DNA of 64,000 nucleotides from the IMG/VR virus record IMGVR_UViG_3300037193_001436, positions 1 through 64,000 of that record. One strand, given 5' to 3'. Under the pieces are notes generated by a model, which had not been told where the DNA came from, made no database searches, and worked only from the letters and a program-made list of their open reading frames with translations. The DNA is from a virus. Below are positions 15,108-22,614 of this stretch, in pieces. A program made the translations under genes and the position numbers. The stretch's first letter is position 1; each line of letters opens with the position of its first letter.

Positions 15108-15464
15108 TCAGCCGGTGTAGCGCTCATCCCTGCGGATGCGGTAGGGCAGCGGTAGTCCGGCGGCGTGGGCAGCCATGGCCCGGTGGTGGCCGTCATGGAT
15201 CGAGTAGTAGTCATCGTGGGCGTCGACCTCGATGGGCTCCTCGATCCTCCCCGATTTGCGCACCTGCTCGGTGAAGTGGTCCAGGTACGGCAGCGGCCCG
15301 CCAGCCTCACGGTGCGACGTACGCAGCGTGTCGGCGTTGTTGTAGCGCTCGAAGCGTGAGCGTGCTGCCTGGTCGCCGATGCTGCCGGGGAAGTCACCAG
15401 CGCGCAGCAGGCCGACCTCGTCAGGGCTGAACTGCTGGGGGCTCAGGTGCTCGCTGGCTGCCAT
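15108..15464 (-). CDS. ParB-like nuclease-domain protein with LSPQQF tag
   Basis: 118 residues. N-terminal HLSPQQF tag, then a ParB/sulfiredoxin-type core: EEPIEVDAHDDYYSIHDGHH with the signature SIHDGHHRAMAAHAAG (residues about 85-100). This fold binds or cleaves nucleotides or DNA in ParB and related proteins. The short length leaves no room for a HTH, so it is not a partition protein. One of three ParB-like proteins in the window, all tagged. Confidence 0.75.
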   Translation of the reverse strand: MAASEHLSPQQFSPDEVGLLRAGDFPGSIGDQAARSRFERYNNADTLRTSHREAGGPLPYLDHFTEQVRKSGRIEEPIEVDAHDDYYSIHDGHHRAMAAHAAGLPLPYRIRRDERYTG

Positions 15465-15474
15465 GTCTCCAGTA

Positions 15475-15630
15475 TCACCCCCGCTCAGCCTTCTCCCGGT
15501 CGAGGACCGAGTTCACCTTTTTGAAGGCCTCGCGGGTCTCCTCCCAGGGAGCATGCACACGGACCAGGCGGGCGAACTCATCCCAGGCCGCCAGGTACTC
15601 CTCTGAGAGCTGCGGTTCATCGTTGCTCAT
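15475..15630 (-). CDS. small acidic helical protein
   Basis: 51 residues (LSEEYLAAWDEFARLVRVHAPW...). Ribosome binding site AAGGGAC. The ATG overlaps the stop of the membrane protein upstream. Unknown function. Confidence 0.6.
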   Translation of the reverse strand: MSNDEPQLSEEYLAAWDEFARLVRVHAPWEETREAFKKVNSVLDREKAERG

Positions 15631-15764
15631 AGTTGTCCCTTCAGCCACACCAAGAAGAGCCCGAAAACCACACCGATGCCTATGGCAACAGCTATCCGTA
15701 CCGTCCAGTCCTCGATGGTGTCCAGCCATCCCTTGCCCGGTTTGGGTTTGTGGTGATCAGGCAT
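15627..15764 (-). CDS. small single-pass membrane protein
   Basis: 45 residues: basic, soluble N-terminus (MPDHHKPKPGKGWLDTI) and one transmembrane helix (RIAVAIGIGVVFGLFLVWL). It is linked to the XRE gene by a one-base TGATG overlap, so it is cotranscribed with the repressor-like gene; this placement recalls immunity-region membrane proteins, but that is a guess. Confidence 0.6.
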   Translation of the reverse strand: MPDHHKPKPGKGWLDTIEDWTVRIAVAIGIGVVFGLFLVWLKGQL

Positions 15765-16084
15765 CAGTTGTCCGCCAAGTACCTGCGAAGCCATGCCGCC
15801 TGCCAGGGCTCGATCTGCAGCCCAAGCTCCTCCCGCACCCAGTCAATCAGCGCCTCGTTCGGGTCCAGCGGCCTGAGCTGCCACTCCATACCGAGCGCCG
15901 AGGCCATGGCGACCCAGTGCCCTACGCGGCCGTCGGTCTTGCCGTTGAGCATCTGGCTCATGTGCTTGTCAGTGACCCCGATCTTGCGAGCCAGCTCGCT
16001 CTGCTTCATCTCCTGGCGCTTCAGCTCCTCGCGGATCGCCCGGCGCTGTGGTGCCCAGGCGGTGGTGGTGTCGATCGTGGTCAT
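15764..16084 (-). CDS. XRE-family regulator of a divergent switch
   Basis: 106 residues. RQEMKQSELARKIGVTDKHM with MSQMLNGKTDGRVG forms the helix-turn-helix (about residues 24-52), followed by a GLQIEPWQAAWLRRYLADN tail. TAGCCT lies six bases before the ATG, so the mRNA is probably leaderless, and a CTAGAG-CC-CTCTAG inverted repeat covers that -10 box, an obvious autoregulatory operator. The divergent plus-strand operon starts 200 bp away. Confidence 0.8.
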   Translation of the reverse strand: MTTIDTTTAWAPQRRAIREELKRQEMKQSELARKIGVTDKHMSQMLNGKTDGRVGHWVAMASALGMEWQLRPLDPNEALIDWVREELGLQIEPWQAAWLRRYLADN

Positions 16085-16160
16085 GGGGGCAGGCTAGAGC
16101 CCTCTAGTGCCCGATTTCTACAGTTGGGTCACCGGCGTGTCACAACTAGTACTCGTGGCA
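16085..16160. promoter_or_regulatory. divergent control region with CTAGAG inverted repeat
   Basis: CTAGAGCCCTCTAG at 16093-16106 overlaps the minus-strand -10 (TAGCCT) of the XRE gene. A plus-strand promoter candidate, TTGGGT-(17)-TAGTAC, lies at about 16124-16152 and includes ACTAGT. The XRE protein probably controls both directions. Confidence 0.5.
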
Positions 16161-16292
16161 TGATGCTGCTTCCTGGGTGCGGGCTGTGGTGTCAGGGGAG
16201 ATCCCTGGCCGCCAGTCGCCGGTCCGTAGAGAACCGTCGATGCCAAGGTCATGAATCACCCGCACCCAGGGCCACAGGAGAGGAGTGGGGAT

Positions 16293-16634
16293 GTGCGTGC
16301 AAGGGTGATCGGGGCCATGATCGGCCGGTACCGGGCGGTGATCAACGGCGGCCTGATGGTGGCTGTGGTGCTGCTGATGGCCTATATCGGAGCGCAGCTC
16401 GATGACGAGTGGTGGCGGGGTGGAGTGCTGGCGCTGCTCGTGCTGCTGTCGGCCCTGCTCGGTGCCCTGACCATGCTCGGCCTGGTCCTGGAGTTCAGGC
16501 TCAACCAGGTGCGGCGCTACCGGCTGGCCTGGCTGTCAGCCCGTCGTCGAGCGCTGTACGCCGTCAAGGCGTTCCGTGCCGAGGCGAAGGCTGTACAGCA
16601 GCTAGAGGCCAAGACTCACCAGACCCTCAACTAG
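16293..16634 (+). CDS. two-pass membrane protein
   Basis: 113 residues from GTG 16293, preferred over ATG 16251 because GGAGAGGAGTGGGG precedes it. Two transmembrane helices (GGLMVAVVLLMAYIGAQL and GGVLALLVLLSALLGALTMLGLVL) with a short DDEWWR loop, then a basic cytoplasmic helix. First gene of the operon opposed to the XRE regulator. Confidence 0.68.
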   Translation: MRARVIGAMIGRYRAVINGGLMVAVVLLMAYIGAQLDDEWWRGGVLALLVLLSALLGALTMLGLVLEFRLNQVRRYRLAWLSARRRALYAVKAFRAEAKAVQQLEAKTHQTLN

Positions 16635-16882
16635 TGGACACCGCAACCATGCTCAGCTCGGCCGACCGTGAGTGGCGCGAGCTGGCCACGAAGCTCCTGC
16701 GAGGCTACATCCCCCGGCACAGTACGGGCTGGGTCCTCGTCGAACTGCACCGGCTCGATCGAAAGGCCAGACGCCAGGAGGCCTACCACCGGCGCATGCT
16801 CAAGCTACAGGCCGAGGCCGCCGAGCTGATCCCAAATCGAAACGACTACCACCGCTGGAGACCTGGTGACCCCATCACCTGA
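16634..16882 (+). CDS. basic helical hypothetical protein
   Basis: 82 residues from GTG 16634, which shares a base with the previous stop (TAGTG). Rich in R/H/E helices (ADREWRELATKLLRGY, HRLDRKARRQEAYHRR). Family unknown. Overlaps the next gene by 17 bp. Confidence 0.65.
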   Translation: MDTATMLSSADREWRELATKLLRGYIPRHSTGWVLVELHRLDRKARRQEAYHRRMLKLQAEAAELIPNRNDYHRWRPGDPIT

Positions 16883-17333
16883 GCGATCGCACTACATCCG
16901 CATCGAGCTACCCCATGACGCCACGCCCGAGGAGATCGGCAACCTTGAACAGGCGGTCATGGAGGTGGTGGAGAAGAAGATCGAGGAGTTCGACTACGAC
17001 ATCTTCGTAACCGGCGGTGCGTGGTATCCACCAAAGGAGGAGTCCACCGAGCCGATACCTGTTGCCTTGAGCAAGCTTCGTGCCTTGGTGTATGCCCGGC
17101 CGTTGCACGACAACCCGGTAGACGCAGCGCTACTGCGTGACCAACTGCAGCACCTGCAGGACCTCGGCATGAGCCAGACCGACCTGCAGATCCACCTGGA
17201 GTGCGAGCGCTCCATCAATGAAGTTGCCCTGCGCAACATGCAGGTAGAGGACAATCTGCTGACCGCACTCGACATGGTGATGGGCCACGTTGCGCCCCTG
17301 ATGCGCGTGAAGTTCCAGGCGGGTACGCAATGA
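16866..17333 (+). CDS. hypothetical protein
   Basis: 155 residues from GTG 16866 behind GGAGACCTG. Starts with a beta/helix domain (HYIRIELPHDATPEEIGNLE), then a helical half with repeated hydrophobic heptads. No recognised motif. Middle of the 16.3-17.8 kb plus-strand operon. Confidence 0.72.
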   Translation: MTPSPERSHYIRIELPHDATPEEIGNLEQAVMEVVEKKIEEFDYDIFVTGGAWYPPKEESTEPIPVALSKLRALVYARPLHDNPVDAALLRDQLQHLQDLGMSQTDLQIHLECERSINEVALRNMQVEDNLLTALDMVMGHVAPLMRVKFQAGTQ

Positions 17334-17560
17334 GCGCACGAGTCATCATCGACCTGTTGCCGTCTGGTCGTACCGGCCATGTCTACATCCAGGTGTCCAG
17401 CGAGGTGACCGATGGTGGCACCCTCACACAGCCGGAGATCGAGTTCACCCTGGAGCAAGTGCTGGCTGGGCTGCGGTCAGGAGACATCAAGCTGAGAGAG
17501 CCCACGACGGTCACCCGGCAGGAGTCATCCGTCGGCAAGATGCCCAAGGCAACAGAGTGA
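17330..17560 (+). CDS. small hypothetical protein
   Basis: 76 residues, beta-rich N-terminus (ARVIIDLLPSGRTGHVYIQV) and a helix. ATGA coupling with the gene before and after. Unknown function. Confidence 0.65.
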   Translation: MSARVIIDLLPSGRTGHVYIQVSSEVTDGGTLTQPEIEFTLEQVLAGLRSGDIKLREPTTVTRQESSVGKMPKATE

Positions 17561-17829
17561 CTGACTGGGACGAGCTGGACGACAGCGGTATGCACGTGCA
17601 CCTTCGGATGGGGCTGACCAAGGAGGGTCACGGTCCGGCTGATCCGCCGGACCCGAACTTCGATCACTGGGGTTGCTGGTGTGCTGATCCCAGGTGCCCT
17701 GGACCACCAGATGACGCTGCCTTGAAGTACTGCGGGGATATCGCGTGCCCTGGTTCAACACGATGCACCGACCCAGATTGCCGCAGTACGCGAGAATGGC
17801 TCAGCGGCGGCGGGGCTTCAACCCCGTAA
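17557..17829 (+). CDS. cysteine-rich hypothetical protein
   Basis: 90 residues. The second half has eight cysteines (WGCWCADPRCPG, YCGDIACPG, CTDPDCRS), likely two zinc-binding knuckles. Last gene of the plus-strand operon; it runs 29 bp into the convergent ART-like gene. Confidence 0.65.
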   Translation: MTDWDELDDSGMHVHLRMGLTKEGHGPADPPDPNFDHWGCWCADPRCPGPPDDAALKYCGDIACPGSTRCTDPDCRSTREWLSGGGASTP

Positions 17830-18193
17830 GGTCGACGACCTCCTGGATGCCGTGCTTGTCATGGGCGATCACGGCATCGTGGCCTGCGGCAACGATCTTG
17901 TCCGAGAGATCTCTGCCAGTAGCACCGAACCGCTTGGAGAGCTGGTGCTTCCAGTTGCTCTCCTCCTGCCAGCCACCGCCGTACTCGATGTGCAGCGGGT
18001 TCTTGAAGCTGACGTCACCGGTCTCGAACAGATCCTTGTCGTAGTTGAACCCAGGGTTCGCCTGACCGAGGTAGCGCCCGTGCGGCTCGATGTGCTGGCC
18101 GTACTGCTCACCGAAGTCGGGCGCTTTGCCCTTGCGCCGGACGTAGTGCAGATTGAACTGCTGCGGCTGAAGGTTGTCGGAGGCACCCATCAT
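17801..18193 (-). CDS. ART-fold-like protein with LQPQQF tag
   Basis: 130 residues from ATG 18193 (overlaps the upstream stop). N-terminal NLQPQQF tag, then LHYV, GRYLGQ, SFKNPLHI and a closing GKTGxDL-like GATGRDLSDKIVAAGHDAVIAH with QEVVDL: this is the usual order in phage polyvalent-protein ADP-ribosyltransferase domains. A catalytic glutamate may be the E of IQEVVDL. Activity is an inference from the pattern. It neighbours three other tagged genes. Confidence 0.62.
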   Translation of the reverse strand: MMGASDNLQPQQFNLHYVRRKGKAPDFGEQYGQHIEPHGRYLGQANPGFNYDKDLFETGDVSFKNPLHIEYGGGWQEESNWKHQLSKRFGATGRDLSDKIVAAGHDAVIAHDKHGIQEVVDLTGLKPRRR

Positions 18194-18675
18194 TCCCACA
18201 CCTTCTGTGTGTCACCGCGACGAAGCCGTGCGGTTTTCATTGCAGCGGTGTTGTCCCTGACGATCGCGTCCATCGCACTCTGGTGATCGAAGTAGTGCTC
18301 GACCGGTACCAAACGACTGCCATGTTCCAGCGCTGTCACCGAGCGATGGTGTCCGTCGTAGAGAGACGCCACACCGCTCGGTAGGTGTGTCACCTTCACC
18401 GGCGTATGGATGCCACCTTCAGCTTCGACCTGCTCAGACACACGATCCAGCTTGCTCGGGCCTGGCGTGTGGCCGTGCAATGCGACCTTCTCCGCCTGGT
18501 GTGCGTACGCATTGCGCATCTGCTTGGGGACGTCACGCATGTGGCCGTCGAAGTCGGCCGCCATCATGCCCCCGATCTCGTGCGGGGTCATGAACATGGG
18601 GAGCTGCTGACCAGGCTCGATGGCAGGCTGGTACTTCGGGAACTGACGCGGGCTCAGGTGCTCGGCTGCGGTCAT
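18190..18675 (-). CDS. ParB-like protein with LSPRQF tag
   Basis: 161 residues from ATG 18675 (overlaps the upstream stop). HLSPRQF tag at residues 6-12, a helical linker, then a ParB-like core: GGIHTPVKVTHL and SLYDGHHRSVTALEHG (about 115-130). Compared with the 15108 protein the core is the same but the linker is longer. No HTH. Confidence 0.74.
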   Translation of the reverse strand: MTAAEHLSPRQFPKYQPAIEPGQQLPMFMTPHEIGGMMAADFDGHMRDVPKQMRNAYAHQAEKVALHGHTPGPSKLDRVSEQVEAEGGIHTPVKVTHLPSGVASLYDGHHRSVTALEHGSRLVPVEHYFDHQSAMDAIVRDNTAAMKTARLRRGDTQKVWE

Positions 18676-19139
18676 CGTCGGCCCTTCCACACGTGCTCTT
18701 CGGGGAAGACGTGTGACGGGTGCATGTTGGCGGGGTAGTGCTCTGCCGTGGCGGGAGGTAGATGTCCCATCTGGCCGCCCAGCCTGGCCCGGACGCCTGG
18801 CTCTATCTGGTCGAACGTCGTACGCCATACCCGGACAGGTGTGTACTCGTGTCCTTCGAGGTGTGCTGCCGTGACCCGGTGGTTGCCGTCGTCAACGACA
18901 GCCCAACTGCGCTTGGGGTCGTAGTCGACGATCGCGGGCTCGGTGTAGCCCTGGCCGGAGCGGAGCAGTTGCCGGTAGTGCTCGACGCGCTCCGGGATGG
19001 TGTCATTGCCGTGCATCGTGCGCAGAAGGCTGGTGCGTACGTAGCCGACCACCGAGTGCTCCGGCGGTACACCAGGCTGACCCCGGTCACCGTACTGGAT
19101 GATGTTGGGGTGGAACTGTGCCGGGTTGAGGTTGCTCAT
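18672..19139 (-). CDS. ParB-like protein with LNPAQF tag
   Basis: 155 residues. NLNPAQF tag at residues 3-9; core with EPAIVDYDPKRSWAVVDDGN and DDGNHRVTAAHLEGHEYTPV, in which the usual DGHHR is DGNHR. Followed by LGGQMGHLPPAT and a C-terminal proline/histidine region. Overlaps the next ParB-like gene by ATGA, indicating tandem duplication and divergence. Confidence 0.74.
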   Translation of the reverse strand: MSNLNPAQFHPNIIQYGDRGQPGVPPEHSVVGYVRTSLLRTMHGNDTIPERVEHYRQLLRSGQGYTEPAIVDYDPKRSWAVVDDGNHRVTAAHLEGHEYTPVRVWRTTFDQIEPGVRARLGGQMGHLPPATAEHYPANMHPSHVFPEEHVWKGRR

Positions 19140-19144
19140 GGCAA

Positions 19145-19435
19145 TCAGTACGCCTCTTTGGTGTACTGGACGTCGTAGGTGTCAAGCTCGTGGCCGTGGT
19201 GCTTGGCCAGGACGTGGCCGACGTCTGTGGCGTTCTTCGCCTTACCCGCGTAGTCACCGAACTCATTCTCGACGTGCCACCGGCTGCCCTGCCGGGTGCC
19301 GATGCCGGACCAGCCGGTCGGGTGCTCCTTGGTTGCCGGACCGGTGACCAGCACCTTGCCCTTGTCGACCTGGTCGGCGTACACCGTCGGCCGACGCGTG
19401 AACTGCTCACCCAGGTTGCTCGGAGGAGTCGGCAT
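19145..19435 (-). CDS. hypothetical protein with N-terminal NLGEQF
   Basis: 96 residues; ATG 19435 is preferred over 19441 because GAGG is seven bases upstream of it. NLGEQF near residue 8 is a shortened relative of the L-x-x-x-Q-F tag. The body (KGKVLVTGPATKEHPTGWSG, then a YDVQYTKEAY end) is not recognised. First gene of the tagged cluster 19.4-17.8 kb. Confidence 0.62.
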   Translation of the reverse strand: MPTPPSNLGEQFTRRPTVYADQVDKGKVLVTGPATKEHPTGWSGIGTRQGSRWHVENEFGDYAGKAKNATDVGHVLAKHHGHELDTYDVQYTKEAY

Positions 19436-19657
19436 GTCCATGCCTCAATCTTGCCCCGGACCCGGCTGTCCATGGTAGGTTCACCAACTGCTGGCCCTCG
19501 GATCCTTGCTCAGCAAGTCCGATGGTTGAAGTTCAAAGCAGTACCGTGCAACACAACTGCAAGACCAAGCCAAGTACCAAGTGCATAACCTCCTTTCTGG
19601 AATCCAAATTGCTCTTGGCGGACTGCGCGTGCATATGGGCCTTGTGCAATACAGGGA

Positions 19658-19840
19658 CTACTCGCGCCGGGGGCCAGCACCCTCCTCCTTGGTCATGGTC
19701 AGGTGGAAGGTCGCCCGCCACCCGGCCTTCTCGCACTCGCTGGCCAGCTCCCACAGGTGCCGTCCAAGCACCTCGGCGACCTCCTCGTTCGGCGGGATCG
19801 GCGCGTTGATGGTGATGGTGACCGAGTTGTGTTCAGCCAT
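19658..19840 (-). CDS. small alpha/beta hypothetical protein
   Basis: 60 residues (SVTITINAPIPPNEEVAEVL). Overlaps the upstream gene by 8 bp. The 215 bp downstream of it (19442-19657) show no gene. Unknown function. Confidence 0.62.
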   Translation of the reverse strand: MAEHNSVTITINAPIPPNEEVAEVLGRHLWELASECEKAGWRATFHLTMTKEEGAGPRRE

Positions 19841-20120
19841 CCTGGTTCCCCTTCAGGTTGACGTACTCCGCTACCAGGTCTCGCAGGGCGTCAGCGGCGT
19901 TCTCCCGGCCTTTGCGGCCCATGTAGGCCCTAGGGTCCACCCGGCGTCCCATGCGCTCTGAGAGCTTGCTCAGCTCTTCGAACGGGTACGGGCGGTCCTC
20001 GGCCGGACAGCCGACACAGCGGCCGTCGTCGGCCAGCGCCACGTGGCCGTCACGGGCCATACAAGGCGTCATGTGGCTCCTGGCACGTGGACAGTCGACC
20101 GACCAGCGTTCACCGCTCAC
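19833..20120 (-). CDS. cysteine-containing hypothetical protein
   Basis: 95 residues from GTG 20120 behind AGGAGCCGC. Cysteines in CPRARSHMTPC and DDGRCVGCP probably make one zinc site; the rest is helical with a YMGRKGRENAADALRDL segment. Function unknown. Confidence 0.62.
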   Translation of the reverse strand: MSGERWSVDCPRARSHMTPCMARDGHVALADDGRCVGCPAEDRPYPFEELSKLSERMGRRVDPRAYMGRKGRENAADALRDLVAEYVNLKGNQDG

Positions 20121-20274
20121 AGCGGCTCCTGTGACGTCTGGTGGCACGTAGCAGCTCGGCCTTCCGCTGGCAGGCGTAGGACAGTCGCATGTAGACGAAT
20201 GCCTCGAACTCGTGCCGGGCCGGATCGTCCTCGGCCAGCCCGGCGTACCAGGCCTGCATCTCGTCCCAGGTCAC
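20110..20274 (-). CDS. small helical hypothetical protein
   Basis: 54 residues, GTG 20274 overlapping the upstream stop (GTGA). MTWDEMQAWYAGLAEDDPARHEF then a basic helix. Unknown function. Confidence 0.58.
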   Translation of the reverse strand: MTWDEMQAWYAGLAEDDPARHEFEAFVYMRLSYACQRKAELLRATRRHRSRCER

Positions 20275-20510
20275 GTGTCCCCCAGCTCAACCGTGTCGCC
20301 ACTGATCAGCCCGGCGGAGCGGAGCTGGTCGGCGATCTCGGCCTCGGTGCGCCCGGCGATGATCACGATCTGCATCGGGGGCATGTCCGGCAGCTTGCCG
20401 ACGTCGATCGAGATCGGCTCCTTGGCCATCATCCTGGTGATGTTCTCGCCGGACAGCCCGAGCAGGAGCAGGGGCCTGCCGTCCTTCATCTTGCTGGTGG
20501 CCTTGATCAT
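20271..20510 (-). CDS. small hypothetical protein
   Basis: 79 residues with alternating strand/helix (GRPLLLLGLSGENITRMMAK, MQIVIIAGRTEAEIADQLRSAG). ATGA coupled to the gene upstream. The second half resembles a small ubiquitin-like or ferredoxin-like fold; not assigned. Confidence 0.64.
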   Translation of the reverse strand: MIKATSKMKDGRPLLLLGLSGENITRMMAKEPISIDVGKLPDMPPMQIVIIAGRTEAEIADQLRSAGLISGDTVELGDT

Positions 20511-21052
20511 CGGTGGTTCACCAGGTCAGCCACGGCGTGGTGGGCGCGGTTCTCGTCGATGCCGACGCTGCCCACGAGTGAGCGGTAGTAGGCGTTGTCG
20601 AGGTTGGCTGCCTCCACAGCATCCAAGACGCCCAGGGCGTGTTCCTTGGCCTGCTCGATCGTCCAGTAGCCACTGGGTTCGTCGTTCTTCTCCAGGCCAG
20701 TCATCACCACCGGCACCGTCTTGCCGTCCTGCAGGCCGACGGCCGGGTGGAACATCATCGGAGCGGTTGCCTTGTGGTTGAGCGGTGGGAGGTCGTCGTG
20801 CAGGCCCAGCACGGTGTCCCGCGCGTCCTCTCGCGTGAGACCCAACGTCTCGGTCATCTGACGCATGATCGCGGCCATGTGCTCGGCCCGCGCGACGGCG
20901 GTGTACAGGCCTGCTGCGTAGGCCAGCGCCCGGTCGGGGGTCAGGGTGCGCTTGTAGCCGTCACTGGTCTCCAGGACCACCACGTAGCGTGCGACGTCCC
21001 ATTCCGTCTTGACCCACACCTCGGTGACTTCGTCCTGCTGCTGTTCTGTCAT
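20507..21052 (-). CDS. hypothetical protein, operon head
   Basis: 181 residues. Helical with a QMTETLGLTREDARDTVLGL segment and a C-terminal EQAKEHALGVLDAVEAANL helix. First gene of the 21.0-19.7 kb run, following the terminator at 21115-21140. Family unknown. Confidence 0.72.
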   Translation of the reverse strand: MTEQQQDEVTEVWVKTEWDVARYVVVLETSDGYKRTLTPDRALAYAAGLYTAVARAEHMAAIMRQMTETLGLTREDARDTVLGLHDDLPPLNHKATAPMMFHPAVGLQDGKTVPVVMTGLEKNDEPSGYWTIEQAKEHALGVLDAVEAANLDNAYYRSLVGSVGIDENRAHHAVADLVNHR

Positions 21053-21114
21053 GGGAGCACAGCATAGGGTGTTCGACCCGTCACCCCGCAGTTGTTACAC
21101 GCCGGGCATGACAA

Positions 21115-21140
21115 AGCCCCCGACCGTCAGATCGGGGGCT
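21115..21140 (-). terminator. intrinsic terminator after 21154 gene
   Basis: AGCCCCCGA pairs with TCGGGGGCT around an 8-nt loop and is followed on the minus strand by TTTGTC. It sits immediately after the stop of the 462-residue gene. Confidence 0.72.
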
Positions 21141-21153
21141 CTGCTGGAGACCG

Positions 21154-22542
21154 TCAGGCGCGGCCGTCGATGCGCAGGCCGAGCAGGTACAGCGGGTCGG
21201 CGTACTGGGTGTCGGTGGCGGCGTAGAGGCCCCACTGCTCGTCGATCCAGTCATCGCCCGACTTGCGGTAGTCGACCCGGCGGGTGACGGCCTCGATCAG
21301 CCCGTCGCCGTGCGTGATGTAGAGCTTGGGCAGGTGGCTGTCGTCGCCGTGCCCGTAAGCGATCTCGGTCAGGATCTTCCGCAGCTTCTCGACCCCGGTC
21401 TCGACCATGCCGTGTGGCCAGACCATGACCGGTGTGATCTCGCGGGCAGCCTCGTCCTGGATCACGGTCTCGTAGACCACCTCGGCGTGCTCGGCGGCCG
21501 TGGTCTCCTCGTCCTCATCCGGCAGGCTGTCACCGTCGAACCCGGCGACCAGGTAGAGGCAGCGGGTGCAGATCCACGGGTAGTCCTTCAGCTCCTGGTC
21601 CGTCGTCACGTCCTCGGCCGTTGTCGGGCGCAGGAGGCCGCCGCTGCAGCGCCAGTGCGTGGGCTGCTTCGGCTCCTCGCCGGGCTCGGTGACCGTGTCG
21701 GTCTTCGGAGCGGCCAGGACCTCGGCGGCCTGCTGGTCGCGGACCTGCTGGTAGCCCCGGCGGAAGGCCAGCATAATCCGGGTGTTGACCGGGTCACCGA
21801 CCACACGGCCCTCCAGGGCTGCCTGGACCTTGGCGTTGAGGGCCGGAGCGGCGGACTCGTCGGCGAGAGCGGCCTGGCGGCCGATCTCCTCGAACTCGAA
21901 GACCTGCCGGTACGCCTCGGCGGTCGCGCCGGTCAGCTCCGTGCGGTAGATGGCGGCGTAGCGGTTCGACCGCAGCCAGAACAGACCCTGCTGGTACTCC
22001 TCGTCGGTGCCCCCGAACTCCGCCGCGACGGCCTCGGAGAGGTTCGGGATGAGCGAGCCGTCCTTGTCGGGGTCGGTGGCCTGCCCGGCTTCGAGCGCCT
22101 GCTCGAAGGTGGCGAAGTGCCGGACCCGGGGGCCGTCGGTGTGGTTGGTGACCAGCTTGTAGATGGTCAGGGAGTTCAGGCTGGCCAGGTGCGCGATCGC
22201 CTCGGCCTTGTCAGTCCAGCGCTCGGACTGCTTGGTGCCGATCGGGCTCAGCACGACCCAGTAGCCCTTGGTCTCCGGGTCGCGGCCGACGCGGCGGCCC
22301 TGCGAGTCGCGCAGGCCGTTGGCCAGCTCGTAGGCCTCCAGCAGGTGCGCCGACGCCATGTAGCGCGTGCTCCCGTTCCCGCCACGCGGGCGGTCGTCCA
22401 GGTCGTAAGCGTTCCAGCCGGACGCGGTGCGAACGACCGTGCCGATAACGGTGCGGTTGGCGTCGTCCCGCAGGAGGACGTTGTACACGTCCTTGTCGTT
22501 GGTGGCGGCGAACTTGACCTCGGCGGTGATGTCGATGCTCAT
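21154..22542 (-). CDS. large hypothetical protein with zinc knuckle
   Basis: 462 residues; monocistronic between a strong promoter and a terminator. N-terminal beta-rich half (AEVKFAATNDKDVYNVLLRD, TVIGTVVRTASGWNAYDL), a charged middle, then WRCSGG...WICTRCLYLV which suggests a zinc site around residues 295-330. The C-terminus is alpha/beta. No family recognised. Confidence 0.8.
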   Translation of the reverse strand: MSIDITAEVKFAATNDKDVYNVLLRDDANRTVIGTVVRTASGWNAYDLDDRPRGGNGSTRYMASAHLLEAYELANGLRDSQGRRVGRDPETKGYWVVLSPIGTKQSERWTDKAEAIAHLASLNSLTIYKLVTNHTDGPRVRHFATFEQALEAGQATDPDKDGSLIPNLSEAVAAEFGGTDEEYQQGLFWLRSNRYAAIYRTELTGATAEAYRQVFEFEEIGRQAALADESAAPALNAKVQAALEGRVVGDPVNTRIMLAFRRGYQQVRDQQAAEVLAAPKTDTVTEPGEEPKQPTHWRCSGGLLRPTTAEDVTTDQELKDYPWICTRCLYLVAGFDGDSLPDEDEETTAAEHAEVVYETVIQDEAAREITPVMVWPHGMVETGVEKLRKILTEIAYGHGDDSHLPKLYITHGDGLIEAVTRRVDYRKSGDDWIDEQWGLYAATDTQYADPLYLLGLRIDGRA

Positions 22543-22574
22543 GGTGTGCTCCCGTGCGTGGTGGTTGAAGCACC

Positions 22575-22614
22575 ATCATCGCACGGGAGCTAGCCATGTG
22601 TCTACTTGACTAGC
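22575..22614 (-). promoter_or_regulatory. TTGACACATG-family promoter for 21154 gene
   Basis: -35 TAGACA (22599-22604), 18-bp spacer, -10 GATGAT (22575-22580) on the minus strand. The -35 contains the TAG stop of the methyltransferase gene. GCTAGCCA and TGACTAGC flank the -35 as a 7/8 inverted repeat. The leader then has CCACCACGCAC before GGGAG. Confidence 0.75.
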
